From: Blastomyces gilchristii SLH14081
Lineage: Eukaryota; Ascomycota; Eurotiomycetes; Onygenales; Ajellomycetaceae
Length of the DNA stretch: 64,000 nucleotides
NCBI RefSeq assembly: GCF_000003855.2
Contig: NW_003101676.1
Span: 1,238,720 to 1,302,719, forward strand
Direction: 5' to 3'
Below the pieces are notes generated by a model. It was not told the origin of the DNA, did not search any database, and saw only the letters and a program-made list of their open reading frames with translations. Made by a program: the position numbers and the translations under genes. Below, piece after piece: positions 23,979 through 35,004 of the stretch. Every line of letters starts with the position of its first letter. The first letter of the stretch is position 1.

Positions 23979-25188
23979 CGAAAAATGCCTTGGTCTGTTG
24001 GTACCATACCGGTCGAGCTTCTGCTGCGGATGGCGTTTGATGGCTCTAGAAGGTTTAGCCGCAATAAATGCCCCGAACTAAGGTAATTGTATGTGCAAGG
24101 ACACCAGAGTTGCTAACATTGGATGTGGCCATAGTTCTGGAGTCATGTATATTTAATTCGGGGAGCAGGCTTCAGTTTTCTCTGGAACATCTCGCCAAAA
24201 GGGAAAGCAGCATTGATAAACTGTTGCGTAAGACCCATCTGGGCCAGCCCTTTTCTCTTTCACCCGTGGATGGGAAATTTCATGCCTGGCGAGATTTTAT
24301 ACTACATGTAGATAACAAAAGACTCCGCACCATGAAATGTTTCCGCATTCTCAACCTTCTTTTCTCTCTTAGATATTCAAATGTAAGTTCGTTATGGATC
24401 ACATCGCCAAATCTCAAATTCTAACAGGAGCGACGCCTTCTGGTCGAATATACCTGTTTAATGGTGAAAAAGGGGGCCGGGCCGAACCACCTTAACGGAC
24501 GTAGCTATGACTCGACATACATCCTACCCATATGTACGCACCCGCTCAACATTCCTTTTTTGACCGCCAATTTTTCGCCTGGTTCTGTCTCTTACTTGAA
24601 GCGCATTGCTAAGCTCTCTCTTCACCTCCAGATTTCGTACCTTTAGAGATATAGGTGTTGAGAGAGACGAAATGCCAGGAATGAACGTGTCTCTCTTCGT
24701 GCGCCTTTAACGCCGCTACTGCAAAGTCAGAAACTTATGGATAGCAGCCGTAGCGTGAAGAAATCCGGGTTTCCTCCATATTGTGGGGCCTTGGTGTGGA
24801 ATTTCTTCTTGGGGGATAGTAGCAAGCTTATAGAAAAGCTATTGGGTCTTGGGGGGGAATGTTGAAATATAGAGTAAGTTTCTGATTAGAGCAATATATG
24901 ACCAGCCTAATTGAGCGAAGAGCGGCCTTTTCCGGAATCAGGTGGGAAGAGCATTCCGAAGATGAAGAACTGGGTTGACCCGATCGACATAGATCGATTT
25001 CCCTGTCAATATTTCTTCTCGTAGTTACACCGTAAAGCCTCCTGATGTATATTCCCCATACCAATTAATCTTCGGGGCGGCAAAGGCTTATCTTGCTTCT
25101 GTTCGTTCACCAAGTACTAGATAAAAAATTTCGTCGATGTTGAGGGTCCGTATGCTTTCCTAGCCTAATGCTTTACAAGATTTTGCTC
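23979..25188. other. Intergenic region between AT island 1 and ATG6
   Basis: Balanced composition. Begins with the right copy of the 11-bp duplication. Several short open frames (for example 24068-24424 plus) have no recognisable motif and no good context. This is the 3' side of the minus-strand ATG6 gene. No gene called. Confidence 0.5.
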
Positions 25189-26893
25189 TCAACGGCTCGG
25201 CACAATCGCTGCTGTTGCTGGTACATGCGAACTTCCAGACCCGGCACTTGTGACATTGCTCGCGTGCGCCAGCAAAAACTTACAGCAGGTGAGTGTATAC
25301 TTGCAAGCGCGCGTCCATGTTTCATCGTTTTGGTTGAAGCCAAGCTTGATGCTCGCATCTCCAATTTTATCCCGCTTGATCTCGTATGGTAGTTTGAGAC
25401 CCGAAATCTGTGCCTGGAGAGCACGAGTCGCCGGCGAAGGTTCTCCCGGGGGTTGATATCGGGAGTGTCGATGAGGGGGTGGTGAACGGGAAGGCAACGA
25501 TACCGGTGTGTTCTCCACATGCTCGCCTAGTTGGCGCAAACACTCGAGGAAAGCAACCATACCGGCATCAAAGCGACGGTGGAGCCACGGGAGGTGCAAA
25601 GGAAGATCGCCAGAAGAATATAGATCCAATGATGTTATCTTTGGACTGATGGTTGCTTCGGGACGATTGGTTGAAGAGTCTCGGCGAGATGGGGTAGCAT
25701 TTGGAGACTGCTGGGGGTATTCTATCTTTTCGATCTTTGATGTAGACCCCAAAGGTTTTAATTTGTACCCTTGAAATTGAAAGCCTAGTTTGTCGGCGAC
25801 AGTAGCAAGCAGGAGAAGCGTTTGACCCCAGGCAGCATTTATTTCGGACCACTCGACGGACGGATTCGCGAGACGACCAAGGCGCAGTCCATTGATGGTG
25901 CCAAAATATCCATCATGTCCGATGCAGAAAGTGTCGTTATAGACATTCGTCCGCTGAAGGCGTTCAAGTTGCCGAGAATCATGATCGTACTTCATGTTCA
26001 AAGCATCGCGTTCATTCTGGAACTCAGATAGTGTTAATGCAAAGGCATTGCGATCACTCCAGAACTGTTCCTCTTCTAGGTCAAGTTGACGGGACTCCTC
26101 CTCCAGTCCTGCAATCTCCAAGTCAACAGCAGCTTTTTCCGCTTCCAGGGTAAGAAGCTCCTGAAACGCTTCTTCCTCGGCTTGTAGGGTTGCCTTAAGA
26201 TCATCTTCCGCCGCCTCCACTTCATCTAGCGATGGAATGGAATTATTCAAATTCTTTAAAAATGAGATATATGCGTCTCGCTCTTTTGTTGCAGTCTGCA
26301 ATCTCTTCTGAAGCCCTTCGATGAGCATATCAGTGCATTCGGTGCAGATGGGGTGATCGATATCAGAACGCGCAGAAATTATCTCGAAAAGACGGGTGGT
26401 CTTCTCGATTTGGTGCGAATAGGTCTGAGACCCATGTTCTGTCGCCTGGGCCTCAGACAAGCTCTGTAGACTTCCTTTTGCTGGCCGTTGACCGTCACCG
26501 TTTATGGCTGGAACAGCATGGGGAGGGACCAATTGAGACTCGCTTAGCATGACAAAAGACATGCCACCATCTTTCACCACTGCCCGGGGCGCCCCAACTG
26601 AGCCTCCTGTGCCATATCGTGGTGCGGGTAAGGTTCTCTTATAAACAGGGGACGTAGCTCGTCGCGACACTTGAGAGTAGAGTTGTTGCCGATCTTGAGG
26701 GTACTTAGGGCGTGACGTAGATTTGGTGGATGGGTCAGGTAATGACTTCCCGGTCGAGCCTGATACAAGTCAGATTTGGAATAAGTCACTTGGAATCTAA
26801 GCACTGACCTATGAGTAGGTCGAAGGCAGCTGGGTTCAGGTCCTCAAGAGAACCATCGACCTTGAGAGCAGTACGGCAATTCTGGCAGTACAT
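25189..26893 (-). CDS. ATG6: ATG6 / Beclin 1 / Vps30, PI3-kinase complex subunit
   Basis: Autophagy protein 6, the scaffold subunit of the class III phosphatidylinositol 3-kinase complexes (with Vps34 and Vps15) in autophagy and vacuolar sorting. Two exons, 26893-26809 and 26759-25189, with a 49-bp intron (GTCAGT donor), give 551 residues. The start is fixed by the conserved N-terminus MYCQNCRTALKVDGSL, which carries a CxxC; the intron then joins DLLIG to STGKSLPDPS. A Glu/Leu-rich coiled coil spans about residues 183-293. The BARA/evolutionarily conserved domain follows (about 299-540), with NVYNDTFCIGHDG, FGTINGLRLGRL and the C-terminal WTRACKYTLTCCKFLLAH. Length and domain order are normal for filamentous fungi. 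It is transcribed divergently from SCM3. Confidence 0.96.
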
Positions 26894-27517
26894 GGATGCG
26901 GGATCGACAGATCTCAAAGATCATGGCCGAAGTCGAACATCAACGGGCGTTATGGAGGCTTTTAGAAGCTAGGTTCAAGCTCTACCCGTCATTCGAGTCA
27001 TATGTTATCATGGAAGTGTGATGGACGAGGATGATGCTTGTATTGGATTCACGGTTGGCAGCTGATGGCGCTAGTCTATCCCGAGGCAGAGCTCTGGAGT
27101 AACCAGATTAAGTTAGATACGGCGGGCGTTAGGCGCTTAAAAAAAGGTTTCGCGAAGCTTAATTCGAAAACTCCTTGCAAACAACGCTTTTAATTGACAA
27201 ACCACGGCAGCCAAGTTAGCCTTGTAAAAATTATAACCTCCGTGGTTCTCGAACCCTCGCGGGCATTTACGAAAATTTCGTATTTTCCACGAGTGAATCA
27301 AGGCTGTTCGCCTCGAACTGCAAATACCAAAACCAACCCTACTTGCCGTAACGACCCTACTGTGATAGAATCACACGGAAGACAGTCTCTGTCGCGAGCA
27401 ATCGCTACCATATTTGCCGTTTGCTCTTAGAGTATATCATCTCATTTTGCCCGGCATTGACAAACCTTGTGCTCTGCCTACTCTTTCCGCGCTCGCTCAA
27501 CCCCAAACATCATCAAG
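26894..27517. promoter_or_regulatory. Bidirectional promoter region between ATG6 and SCM3
   Basis: 624 bp separate the two start codons, which face away from each other, so both promoters must lie here. Composition is mixed, with an A-run at about 27140. No specific factor site can be assigned by eye. Confidence 0.55.
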
Positions 27518-29362
27518 ATGTTCAATACGGAGAGACCAACTAAGCGGGCGCGTATACCTGGGCTCTGGGACTCAAATGTGGGTGACGCAACATCCGAGAT
27601 AGATATCAGCGCGGCGCGTCAAGCAAATGATATGCGATTGAAGTCTCGTTTTGAAGACATATTTGAAAAATATGGAAAGGACTTCAGCTCTGTCGGGGAC
27701 GAGATTGACTTGGCGACGGGCAATATCGTCATTGACAATGGGCATATTGAAAGGATGACAAATGAACAAGACCTTGGTGCGCAGCCGTGGAAATACGATT
27801 TCGATCCCCTTGGTGAACCTGAGTTCGTTACGGAAAATGTCGCTGAAACCCCAGACGCCCCGATAGGAAAATGGATGAACCAAAATGGAAAACCTACAGA
27901 TCTTGAAAGACCATTCTCAAGAAATCATATGAGTTTTGACTTTGCTCCCGGAAGTTATAGCGACCATATCGAACTTTCCGGCGGAAGCCAGACCGATTTT
28001 GACCAAGGACACCCAAAGCCAAGCTCGCGTTCTGTAGACCCCTGCTGGCAAACTCCAGAAATCGATGAGCGACTTTTTGGATCTTCCCCAGTCCCCGCCG
28101 CGCCTCCGACTTTTCCAAGGAACCGAACAGCTTCGCCACCAAATTCTGGATCTCTATGGGCACTCCCGCAGACTCGTCGAAAGAAATCGCAACGCACAAA
28201 CGGTGGTAAACCTCACAGAGCGCTAAAAGTACGATTACCGTCAAGGCCCGGAAGCTCTGGACGTGTTTCGGATTCGGATTCGGATGACCCTTTGCAAAAC
28301 ACCTTACCTTCACTTTCCACACCACCCAAAATTAATATCACTGATGAAGCTAAGAATGTCATTGACACGCCATCGCCAATCGCGGAAGAACCTATGGCTC
28401 CCGTTGAGCCTTCCCCTCCATTGTCAGAGCATGTCCTAAGCGCGGAAGAGAAAAATGATCAGCAGCCAGAGAAAGGGACTCCAGAAACATCAACCCCGAC
28501 CCCCGCCAAACGCAACCGGAAAGTATCTGTGGAATCACCGTTACTGCAAGAGAATGGTGCTATAGAGAATGAGATACTGGCTGCCCCAGATGGTGGTATA
28601 CCTTTAGAAGAGTCCCAGTCAATGACCCATAGAGCCATATCCCAACAGGAAACGAAACTGAGCGCCGCAATCAACCCTTTCACACCCAGTGAAATACAAA
28701 TAATCTTAACTCAAAGAGTAGTTCAGAAGCTCCCATGGAAAGAGGTGTCCCGATCCGTACCCAACAGGACCTCCGGTCAGTTGAGACAGTGGTACTATGT
28801 CCAGTCTACTGATATCAAAAACTGCCCACAATCACTGATACCTTTAACGGCTAAAGAGAAGGATCAACTCGAGGCTTTCAAGTCAAAATCTGATGTAACA
28901 TGGGAAGACTTGGAAGCCGTATTGGAAAATCAAACGAGAAATGAGATAAAGTGTAAATGGGCTGAGATGTGCCTCGGGGAAATGTGGGAGGACTGGAAAA
29001 ACTCCCATTATTTACATGCTCAGCGTCAAGACGGAGATTTCATGACACCGCCCAAACTACCCAAAAGACGGCTAACCGCAAAATCACCCTCACCAACGAA
29101 GCTTTCAGAGACTGTTCAAATAACCACACCTTCACGGACACCGCGGAAGCCGTCCGTTTTTCCTACCGAACCACCAAAACTAGTTGATGAAAGTTCAGAC
29201 AGTGATGATCCTTTCTCACAGGCTTTTGCTTCAGCTTGGCCGGGATCAGGCTTGTCGGCGATCCAAATCGACACACCCCCCAAGCCTCGCAATCCGCAGA
29301 AGAGACAGAGCTTTCCGATGGTTAAGAACTCGCCCTGGGTTGATCGGTCCGGCTCAACTTGA
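27518..29362 (+). CDS. SCM3: SCM3/HJURP family CENP-A (Cse4) chaperone
   Basis: Single-exon gene, 614 residues from ATG 27518. Scm3 binds the centromeric histone H3 variant and loads it at centromeres. The signature Scm3 region is near the N-terminus (about residues 44-81): RFEDIFEKYGKDF, then VGDEIDLATGNIV and DNGHIERM. A long Ser/Pro-rich middle follows, with a DSDSDDP acidic patch. A Myb/SANT-like segment lies at about residues 383-440 (FTPSEIQIILTQRVVQKLPW, then SGQLRQWYY), an arrangement known in filamentous-fungal Scm3 proteins, which are much longer than the yeast protein. An in-frame upstream start at 27467 is possible, but MFNTERPTKRARIPGLWD looks like the natural N-terminus. Convergent with the cysteine synthase; the two stop codons are about 93 bp apart. 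Confidence 0.93.
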   Translation: MFNTERPTKRARIPGLWDSNVGDATSEIDISAARQANDMRLKSRFEDIFEKYGKDFSSVGDEIDLATGNIVIDNGHIERMTNEQDLGAQPWKYDFDPLGEPEFVTENVAETPDAPIGKWMNQNGKPTDLERPFSRNHMSFDFAPGSYSDHIELSGGSQTDFDQGHPKPSSRSVDPCWQTPEIDERLFGSSPVPAAPPTFPRNRTASPPNSGSLWALPQTRRKKSQRTNGGKPHRALKVRLPSRPGSSGRVSDSDSDDPLQNTLPSLSTPPKINITDEAKNVIDTPSPIAEEPMAPVEPSPPLSEHVLSAEEKNDQQPEKGTPETSTPTPAKRNRKVSVESPLLQENGAIENEILAAPDGGIPLEESQSMTHRAISQQETKLSAAINPFTPSEIQIILTQRVVQKLPWKEVSRSVPNRTSGQLRQWYYVQSTDIKNCPQSLIPLTAKEKDQLEAFKSKSDVTWEDLEAVLENQTRNEIKCKWAEMCLGEMWEDWKNSHYLHAQRQDGDFMTPPKLPKRRLTAKSPSPTKLSETVQITTPSRTPRKPSVFPTEPPKLVDESSDSDDPFSQAFASAWPGSGLSAIQIDTPPKPRNPQKRQSFPMVKNSPWVDRSGST

Positions 29363-29455
29363 TCCAGATAGTGGATTTGAGAAGAAAAGGAAAAATACCC
29401 TCTATATATGATCGAACCATTCTGGAATATTTATTTTATACATATATACCAGCTA

Positions 29456-31164
29456 TTATTCGTCCCCCTTTGCATTGAGGACGTCTTCAAGTTTAGTGTC
29501 AACAGCACTCCCCACATTGCCAGCTTTTTCCCAGAACTTCGATAAATGCCGTGTCCCTGAATCGCAAAGTATGGTCACGATCCTATGCCCGGGTCCGAGC
29601 TTCAAAGCTGTCTTAACTGCTGCGAAGCCTAGATTCAAAATCTAAGTTAGTCACTATCCTAAGAAGGAGAGAATCGTGGTTTAGCGAGAACACATACAAT
29701 TAACCGCGCTGCTACTTCCGATAAAAATACCGTCCTTCTCCACCAACCACCTCGCCATCGCAATAGCCTGGGCGTCCGTGACCCTAACAGCATCATCGAC
29801 CAACTCCCTCCCAGCCTCAAAGTTTACGGTAACACGGTTAATGCCGATACCTTCAACAATAGTGTCCACCTGTCTCCTCCTCCGCGTTCCCTCGCGCTCT
29901 TTCACGTCAAACATAACCCCATAACGGACGCGGTTAAAGAGCCCGCTTCCTTGCGGATCCGCCAGCACGACAGACATATTGGGAAGACGAGGTTTAAGGA
30001 AGAGTGCGACGCCTGATATAGTGCCGCCGGTGCCCGCACCAGCAACGAATGCATCTAATTTGCCCTCGCACTGGGCGAAAATCTCTGGACCAGTCGTTCG
30101 ATAGTGGGCCTGCCAATTAGCGGGGTTTTCAAATTGGTCGGCGAAGAAGCCTCGACCTTGTTTCCCAGCAGCTCGCGACGCCAGCAAATCTTCATCTGGC
30201 GTTTCGGTTATTTCATGCGTTTGATGACGATGATGGCTAGGAGTCGACGAAGTGCGTGTTAGAGATGATTCTGGGGACGGAGAGTGAGATTTTGCGAGCG
30301 CACGCGCTCTGTTTACGAAATGTCGTGTTTCTACAATTGGGGCTGGCGGTACACGGTCTACTATGGCACCTAGTTTGAGCAGGAGATTCGACTTCTCTGT
30401 GGATTGGTCGGACGGCATGCATCTATAGGGTTTTCCAGTATTAATATATGAACGTGATCGCTCTATATATAGATATAGAGGATAAGCAATTGACCAAGAT
30501 GTTACAGGTAAACCATACATATGTGCTAAGTAACCCCTGGCTCTGGCTAGCGTAGCGAGTGAAATGCCCGTAGATCCCACAGTGCCTTCGTAGATGGCGT
30601 CTCCAGAGTAAGGATGGAGCAGACCGTTCTCTTCTGCCTGAATGAGGAGTCAGGGTATAGAATGGTGTTATATGGGGGTTGTTTTCAGAACTGACCGTCT
30701 GTATAATACTCAGTGCCACTCGATCTTTAGGACTTCCTCCGGCGCCATTGAGAAACTAAATGAGTAGTGTCAGAGAGTTAAAAATACACAATCTGAATAT
30801 AAATGTGATAGCAATTGATTTCAATACATACCTCAGCCTTTGCAAGAATCTCACATCCCGTAGCTTCGGAGAGAGATTTTATCCTAAATAGTGGTGTATT
30901 TCCAATACAACCTTCAATCCCATCGACAATCGGAGGAGGTTTAGGGTTGCACCGTAGGCCACGGCTCATGTCACCAGTCATGTCACCATTTTTGATTTCT
31001 ATACCTTCAAACCCATGCTGTTCATTCTGTGTATTTTCGCGACCTTTTCGCCTCTGTTGCTGGTAGTGGCGCTCAAGATAGGGATATACATCTCTGATCC
31101 CTAAGGCGAGAAGCGCACCCGTAAGGAAAGCGGCGGGTATATAGAGGCGCGGGTTGTCCGTCAT
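29456..31164 (-). CDS. Membrane-anchored cysteine synthase (Mcy1-like), PLP enzyme
   Basis: Five exons: 31164-30832, 30755-30696, 30637-30519, 30422-29698 and 29628-29456; 469 residues. Fold-type II PLP enzyme of the O-acetylserine sulfhydrylase family, which makes cysteine from O-acetylserine and sulfide. Visible features: an N-terminal membrane segment (residues 7-23, LYIPAAFLTGALLALGI); GNTPLFRI; the PLP lysine in GGSPKDR (K121); TVGSTGIS (150-157), the substrate loop where classical enzymes have TSGNTG; GAGTGGTISG (about 298), which binds the PLP phosphate; and GSSSAVN (about 408). A His/Ser/Pro-rich insert sits in the middle. The N-terminal anchor and GSTG variant resemble yeast Mcy1 (YGR012W), a mitochondrial outer-membrane protein whose catalytic role is unproven. 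Substrate therefore remains an inference. Confidence 0.9.
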
Positions 31165-31402
31165 GATTTATGAGCACACAAGGCTGGTATCATTTGTACA
31201 TATATTCAATGCAAAGGAGAAAAAGAAGTCATATATATCCCCTGTTGCACATTAGCCATTGAAAAGTTGGTATGATTTGTTTGTCATGCCCTGTTGAAGC
31301 TTGGACCACCTCCGCTCCGGGCGAACTTTTTCGGATTTCCTGGACACAACTCCCCTATCGCCTCTCCGCTCTGCTTCGTTGAGCGCCCGCCCTGCCAACG
31401 CA
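31165..31402. promoter_or_regulatory. Short bidirectional promoter region
   Basis: 238 bp between the divergent starts of the cysteine synthase (31164, minus) and the DUF185 methyltransferase (31403, plus). Both products are predicted to be mitochondrial, so co-expression is plausible but not shown by the sequence. Confidence 0.5.
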
Positions 31403-33092
31403 ATGGATTCACCCGTTGTCGCGCACATATTCCGGCAGTTGTTTCGCCATAGAGGATGCCAGATTTCTCGTCCGCATCCTTATGTTCTTTCGTTTAATCC
31501 CATTGCGCCCCGTTCCAGAAGTCATCAGCAATCTCGCACTTATGCCAGCAAGCCGACACTCAGACGGCGGACGCTGGAGGACCCTACCTTCTGGAAACAC
31601 AGGACAGATGATTTCCCGAGAGACATGTCCAAGGAGTTGCGGGAGTATCCGATGGTGACATCTGCAGAGCTGCGATCACGTCCTCATCGACCAAGACGTG
31701 TGAAGATGCTGGCAAGGGACTTCATTGAGGGTTGGTTGATGGCGCCGCCGCATATCCCGGTGTTATTCATTTCCTGCCTGGCTAACCCCCCTGTTCCTCT
31801 TCTATAGATAGCTTGTATAATCCCCATTATGGTTACTTTTCCAAGCACGCGACCATTTTTAGTCCTGGCGAGCCGTTCGATTTCAACAGTATGGCCGACG
31901 GTCCAGAATTCAATCGTCTACTAGGCCAGCGATATCAGGAGTTTGAAGACAAATTGGATGCCGTTCAATATGATGAAAGCCGCCAATTATGGCATACGCC
32001 GACAGAGCTCTTCCGCCCTTATTATGGCGAAGCAATAGCTCGATATCTCGTCACGAACTACAAGCTCACACTGTTTCCATACCACGATTTGACCATATAT
32101 GAGATGGGAGCCGGAAACGGGACTTTGATGCTTAACGTATTGGATTACATACGAGACGTGGACCCTGAGGTCTATCAGCGCACTAAATTTAAAATCATAG
32201 AGATTTCGCCATCTCTTGCTAATCTGCAGCAGCAAAATCTGAATAAGTCCATTCACTCCAGCGGCCACAGGGGCCATGCGGAGATCATAAACCGCTCCAT
32301 ATTCGACTGGAACACCTACGTGCATTCCCCTTGCTTCTTCCTCGCGCTCGAGGTCTTCGATAATTTCAGCCACGATGCAATACGCTACGATCTAGAAACT
32401 GGAGAGCCACGGCAAGGTTGCGTCCTGATCGACACCGACGGTGAATTTTACGAATACTACATCCCAAAACTAGACAGTGTGGCGTCGAGGTACCTTCGAG
32501 TTCGTAAAGCCGCTGCACGGCGTCCATTCGCTACTCCGCTCCGCTCCCCGCTTTCAAGAAAGATTCAAGCCTCCCTCCCGTTTGCGCCGAACATGACATT
32601 GCCGGAATATATACCCACTCGCCTAATGCAGTTCTTCGATATCCTGCACGACTATTTCCCTGCCCATCGACTTGTTACAAGCGACTTTAATAGCCTCCCG
32701 GACGCAGCCCCTGGCTACAACGCCCCTGTTGTTCAGACACGATATCAACGCACGACCGTCCCGGTCTCAACCCCCTTTGTAAGATCCTCAACGCTTCGAT
32801 TTAAACCCTATTTCCCCAATACCCCTCCTCCCTTTGTATATATATGTATATAATATGTAAAACTAACCCGTCTCCCCCCCAGGTCCACCAAGGTTATTTC
32901 GACATATTCTTCCCCACAGACTTCAACCTGATGGAAGACGTCTACCGCGCCATCACCGGCAAGCTGACCCGGGTATCCAGTCACGCCGACTTCCTCGAAC
33001 GCTGGGCATATGTCGAGGACACAGAGACGCGCAGTGGCGAGAACCCCCTGTTAAATTGGTATAAGAATGCCAGCGTGATGACTACCGCCTGA
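31403..33092 (+). CDS. DUF185 / NDUFAF7 (MidA)-like SAM-dependent methyltransferase
   Basis: Three exons, 31403-31730, 31808-32778 and 32883-33092; 502 residues. NDUFAF7 (MidA) is a mitochondrial arginine methyltransferase needed for complex I assembly. The N-terminus is Arg/Ser-rich and poor in acid residues (RQLFRHRGCQISRPHPYVLS), as in a mitochondrial presequence. The joined exons give the family motif FIEDSLYNPHYGYFSKHA. The SAM-binding glycine motif is EMGAGNGTL (about residue 207), followed by IIEISPSL and EVFDNFSHDAI. The C-terminus keeps VHQGYFDIFFPTDF. Fungi also have a second DUF185 paralogue, so I assign the family rather than strict NDUFAF7 orthology. The ATG at 31403 is preferred over upstream non-ATG codons. 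The last intron is 104 bp, with a long C-run before its acceptor. Confidence 0.88.
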
Positions 33093-33864
33093 ACATGAGG
33101 GCGCGAGACTGACTGGATGGCATGGGGTGGGTTGGGATGGGATGAACATGATGTGTCAGGTCACGGCAGAGGGTCAATGCCACTTTTTCAAGAACAGTAT
33201 GAGTTAAGGGGCCTTATTGATGGAGGAAGGGTAAACGGTGTCGTAGTTAGCGGTTGACCCTGCTGACTAACTAGGCTGCTTTGAGCAGCAGGCTTTTTTA
33301 CCCCCTATTTTGAATAGCTATATAATCCATATCACTTTCCCATCCACCTACGTCATCTTTTGTATTTATTGCTATTTCCTCTTCCCCCAATTCTTTTCTG
33401 TACAGAAACCATTTCGTTCCTGATTATGCCCCCCCTTTTTTTGTATATATGATGGGTGTGGGAACACGAGAATCTGCAAATGTGCCTAACCAGCCGTGCG
33501 GCCCGTGCCGGCCCCTATCCTATCCATTTCGTCTCGCCATGATGTCATTGCCACATTTGTACATATTCACGTTTCGATTTCCAGCATATCTATTGCACTG
33601 AAACTCACTGAAGTATATATGCACTGCCACTGCTATATGCTTCGGAGCTCATAACTAGATATTCTCCTCTGAACCCGTCAACCACCAAGTGAAAACCACT
33701 TTTAAAATATCTTAATGCACACAAGCCTGTGTGCAAAGACATTGTGAAGCTAAGCTCAAGATGAAAAACTCTGCAAGATTAATTTTATGACTTCACCAAC
33801 TTTTCCATGCAAAAAATGTGAAAGGTGTAAAGCTTGCTTGATTGAAAAGGTTGCTAGCAAGCTC
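33093..33864. other. Intergenic region between the methyltransferase and AT island 2
   Basis: Normal composition, no gene seen. Contains a short perfect hairpin GCACACA-AGCC-TGTGTGC at about 33717-33735. Ends with the left copy of the 11-bp target duplication of the TIR element (33854-33864). Confidence 0.55.
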
Positions 33865-34561
33865 AGGAAGCAGAAAACTTGACCTCGCTAAGTGCGCCAC
33901 TTGACCTCGTTATGTAAGCTGATCTCACAAATGTGGCCCGTGCCACTACCTGACCTCGCACGATACAACTTTTCTTGTAATTTGAAATCACTCAAATTAT
34001 TTACTATCAATTCTATAATCAATTCTCAATTGATTGTACAACAATTTTTAATTAATTATAAAATAATTCTTCTCTTATTATAACTTTTATATATGAAAAA
34101 GACTTTACTGATTTTATTAATAATTAATTTAATACTAAAATTATTCTTGAATCTGATAATGAAGTAAGTATTAATATAATTTACACTGAATTAATTATTA
34201 ATTGATTTTTCATCAATTATTAATTACTTAAATACACAGATTGAGTCTATTTTTATTATTATAATTAATTAACAATCAATTTAAAATCAATTTAAAATCA
34301 ATTTAAAATTAATTATTAAATATTTTTATCTTAATATATTTTAAAATTCTGTAAAATATCTTTTTATATTTTATATAAATTTATCTATTTATCTAATGAA
34401 TTATATAATGATTAATTAATAAGCTGAGTGAATAAATAAGTAAGTTAAAAGATTAAAATTTAATTACTAACTGATTATTACTGTATTATATAAGATCAGA
34501 GTAATAATTATGTAATAAGAGTAAATAGTATACTTAGTAAAATTAAGTTTTTTATATATAT
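33865..34561. mobile_element. MULE-like TIR element, copy 2 (complete, half mutated)
   Basis: 697 bp, uninterrupted. The left end matches the right end of copy 1 (23493-23978, reversed) over about 450 bp; the remainder matches copy 1's left half reversed. The left TIR is intact (AGGAAGCAGAAAACTTGACC), while the right TIR is heavily altered by G-to-A/C-to-T changes. The target duplication is CTAGCAAGCTC (33854-33864) against TTAATAAGCTT (34562-34572): four differences, all transitions of that type. No coding capacity. Confidence 0.82.
33880..33958. promoter_or_regulatory. TGACCTCG iterons in TIR element copy 2
   Basis: TGACCTCG at 33880-33887, 33902-33909 and 33951-33958, plus TGATCTCA at 33920-33927. 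The spacings 22, 18 and 31 bp mirror those in copy 1. Likely transposase-binding repeats (inferred). Confidence 0.55.
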
Positions 34562-35004
34562 TAATAAGCTTGAAGAAAGTTATATAGTGAAAGAATTAAT
34601 AAGTTAGATTATATAATTTGATATTATTACTTACTAGAGTAACTATATGTAATACTATATATAAAATTCATCTTTAAATCAAGTACAGGTATAAAAATAA
34701 CTGAAAAATATATAGTGAAAAAAAAACCAGTTATAAGATTTATTATTTTTTATCTCTTTATTCTTTTATTTTAATATTCTTCTTTCAATATGTATATTTC
34801 AATATTTTAAGTAATTTAAAAAGCTTATTTAAACTGACTGATATAATTATGAATTATATATTTAATTTCATTTAATCTGATCTTATACATTTCTTAGCAT
34901 AAGTTTTATCAGAATTAAGTATTAAAAAAATCTGAAAATAAATTATTTTTTTCAGAAATAATGTGAAAAATGATTAGATTTAACTTAAAAATAGTGAAAT
35001 AAGA
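34562..35004. other. AT-rich spacer with a fragment of the hAT-like element (copy 4)
   Basis: From about 34830 to 34935 the sequence follows the left end of the hAT-like element at 12991 (TAAACTGACTGATATAATTA for TAGACTGGTCACTGAGATCA, then ATCTGATCTTATACATTTCT, identical in both). After that the match is lost. 34562-34829 shows no recognisable feature. Confidence 0.45.

Noticed and set aside
23852..24040. Open frame over the right TIR
   Set aside because: It simply reads through the inverted repeat and its iterons.
24068..24424. 118-codon plus-strand frame near the island edge
   Set aside because: No recognisable motif, no intron or neighbour support, and a length that is unremarkable by chance.
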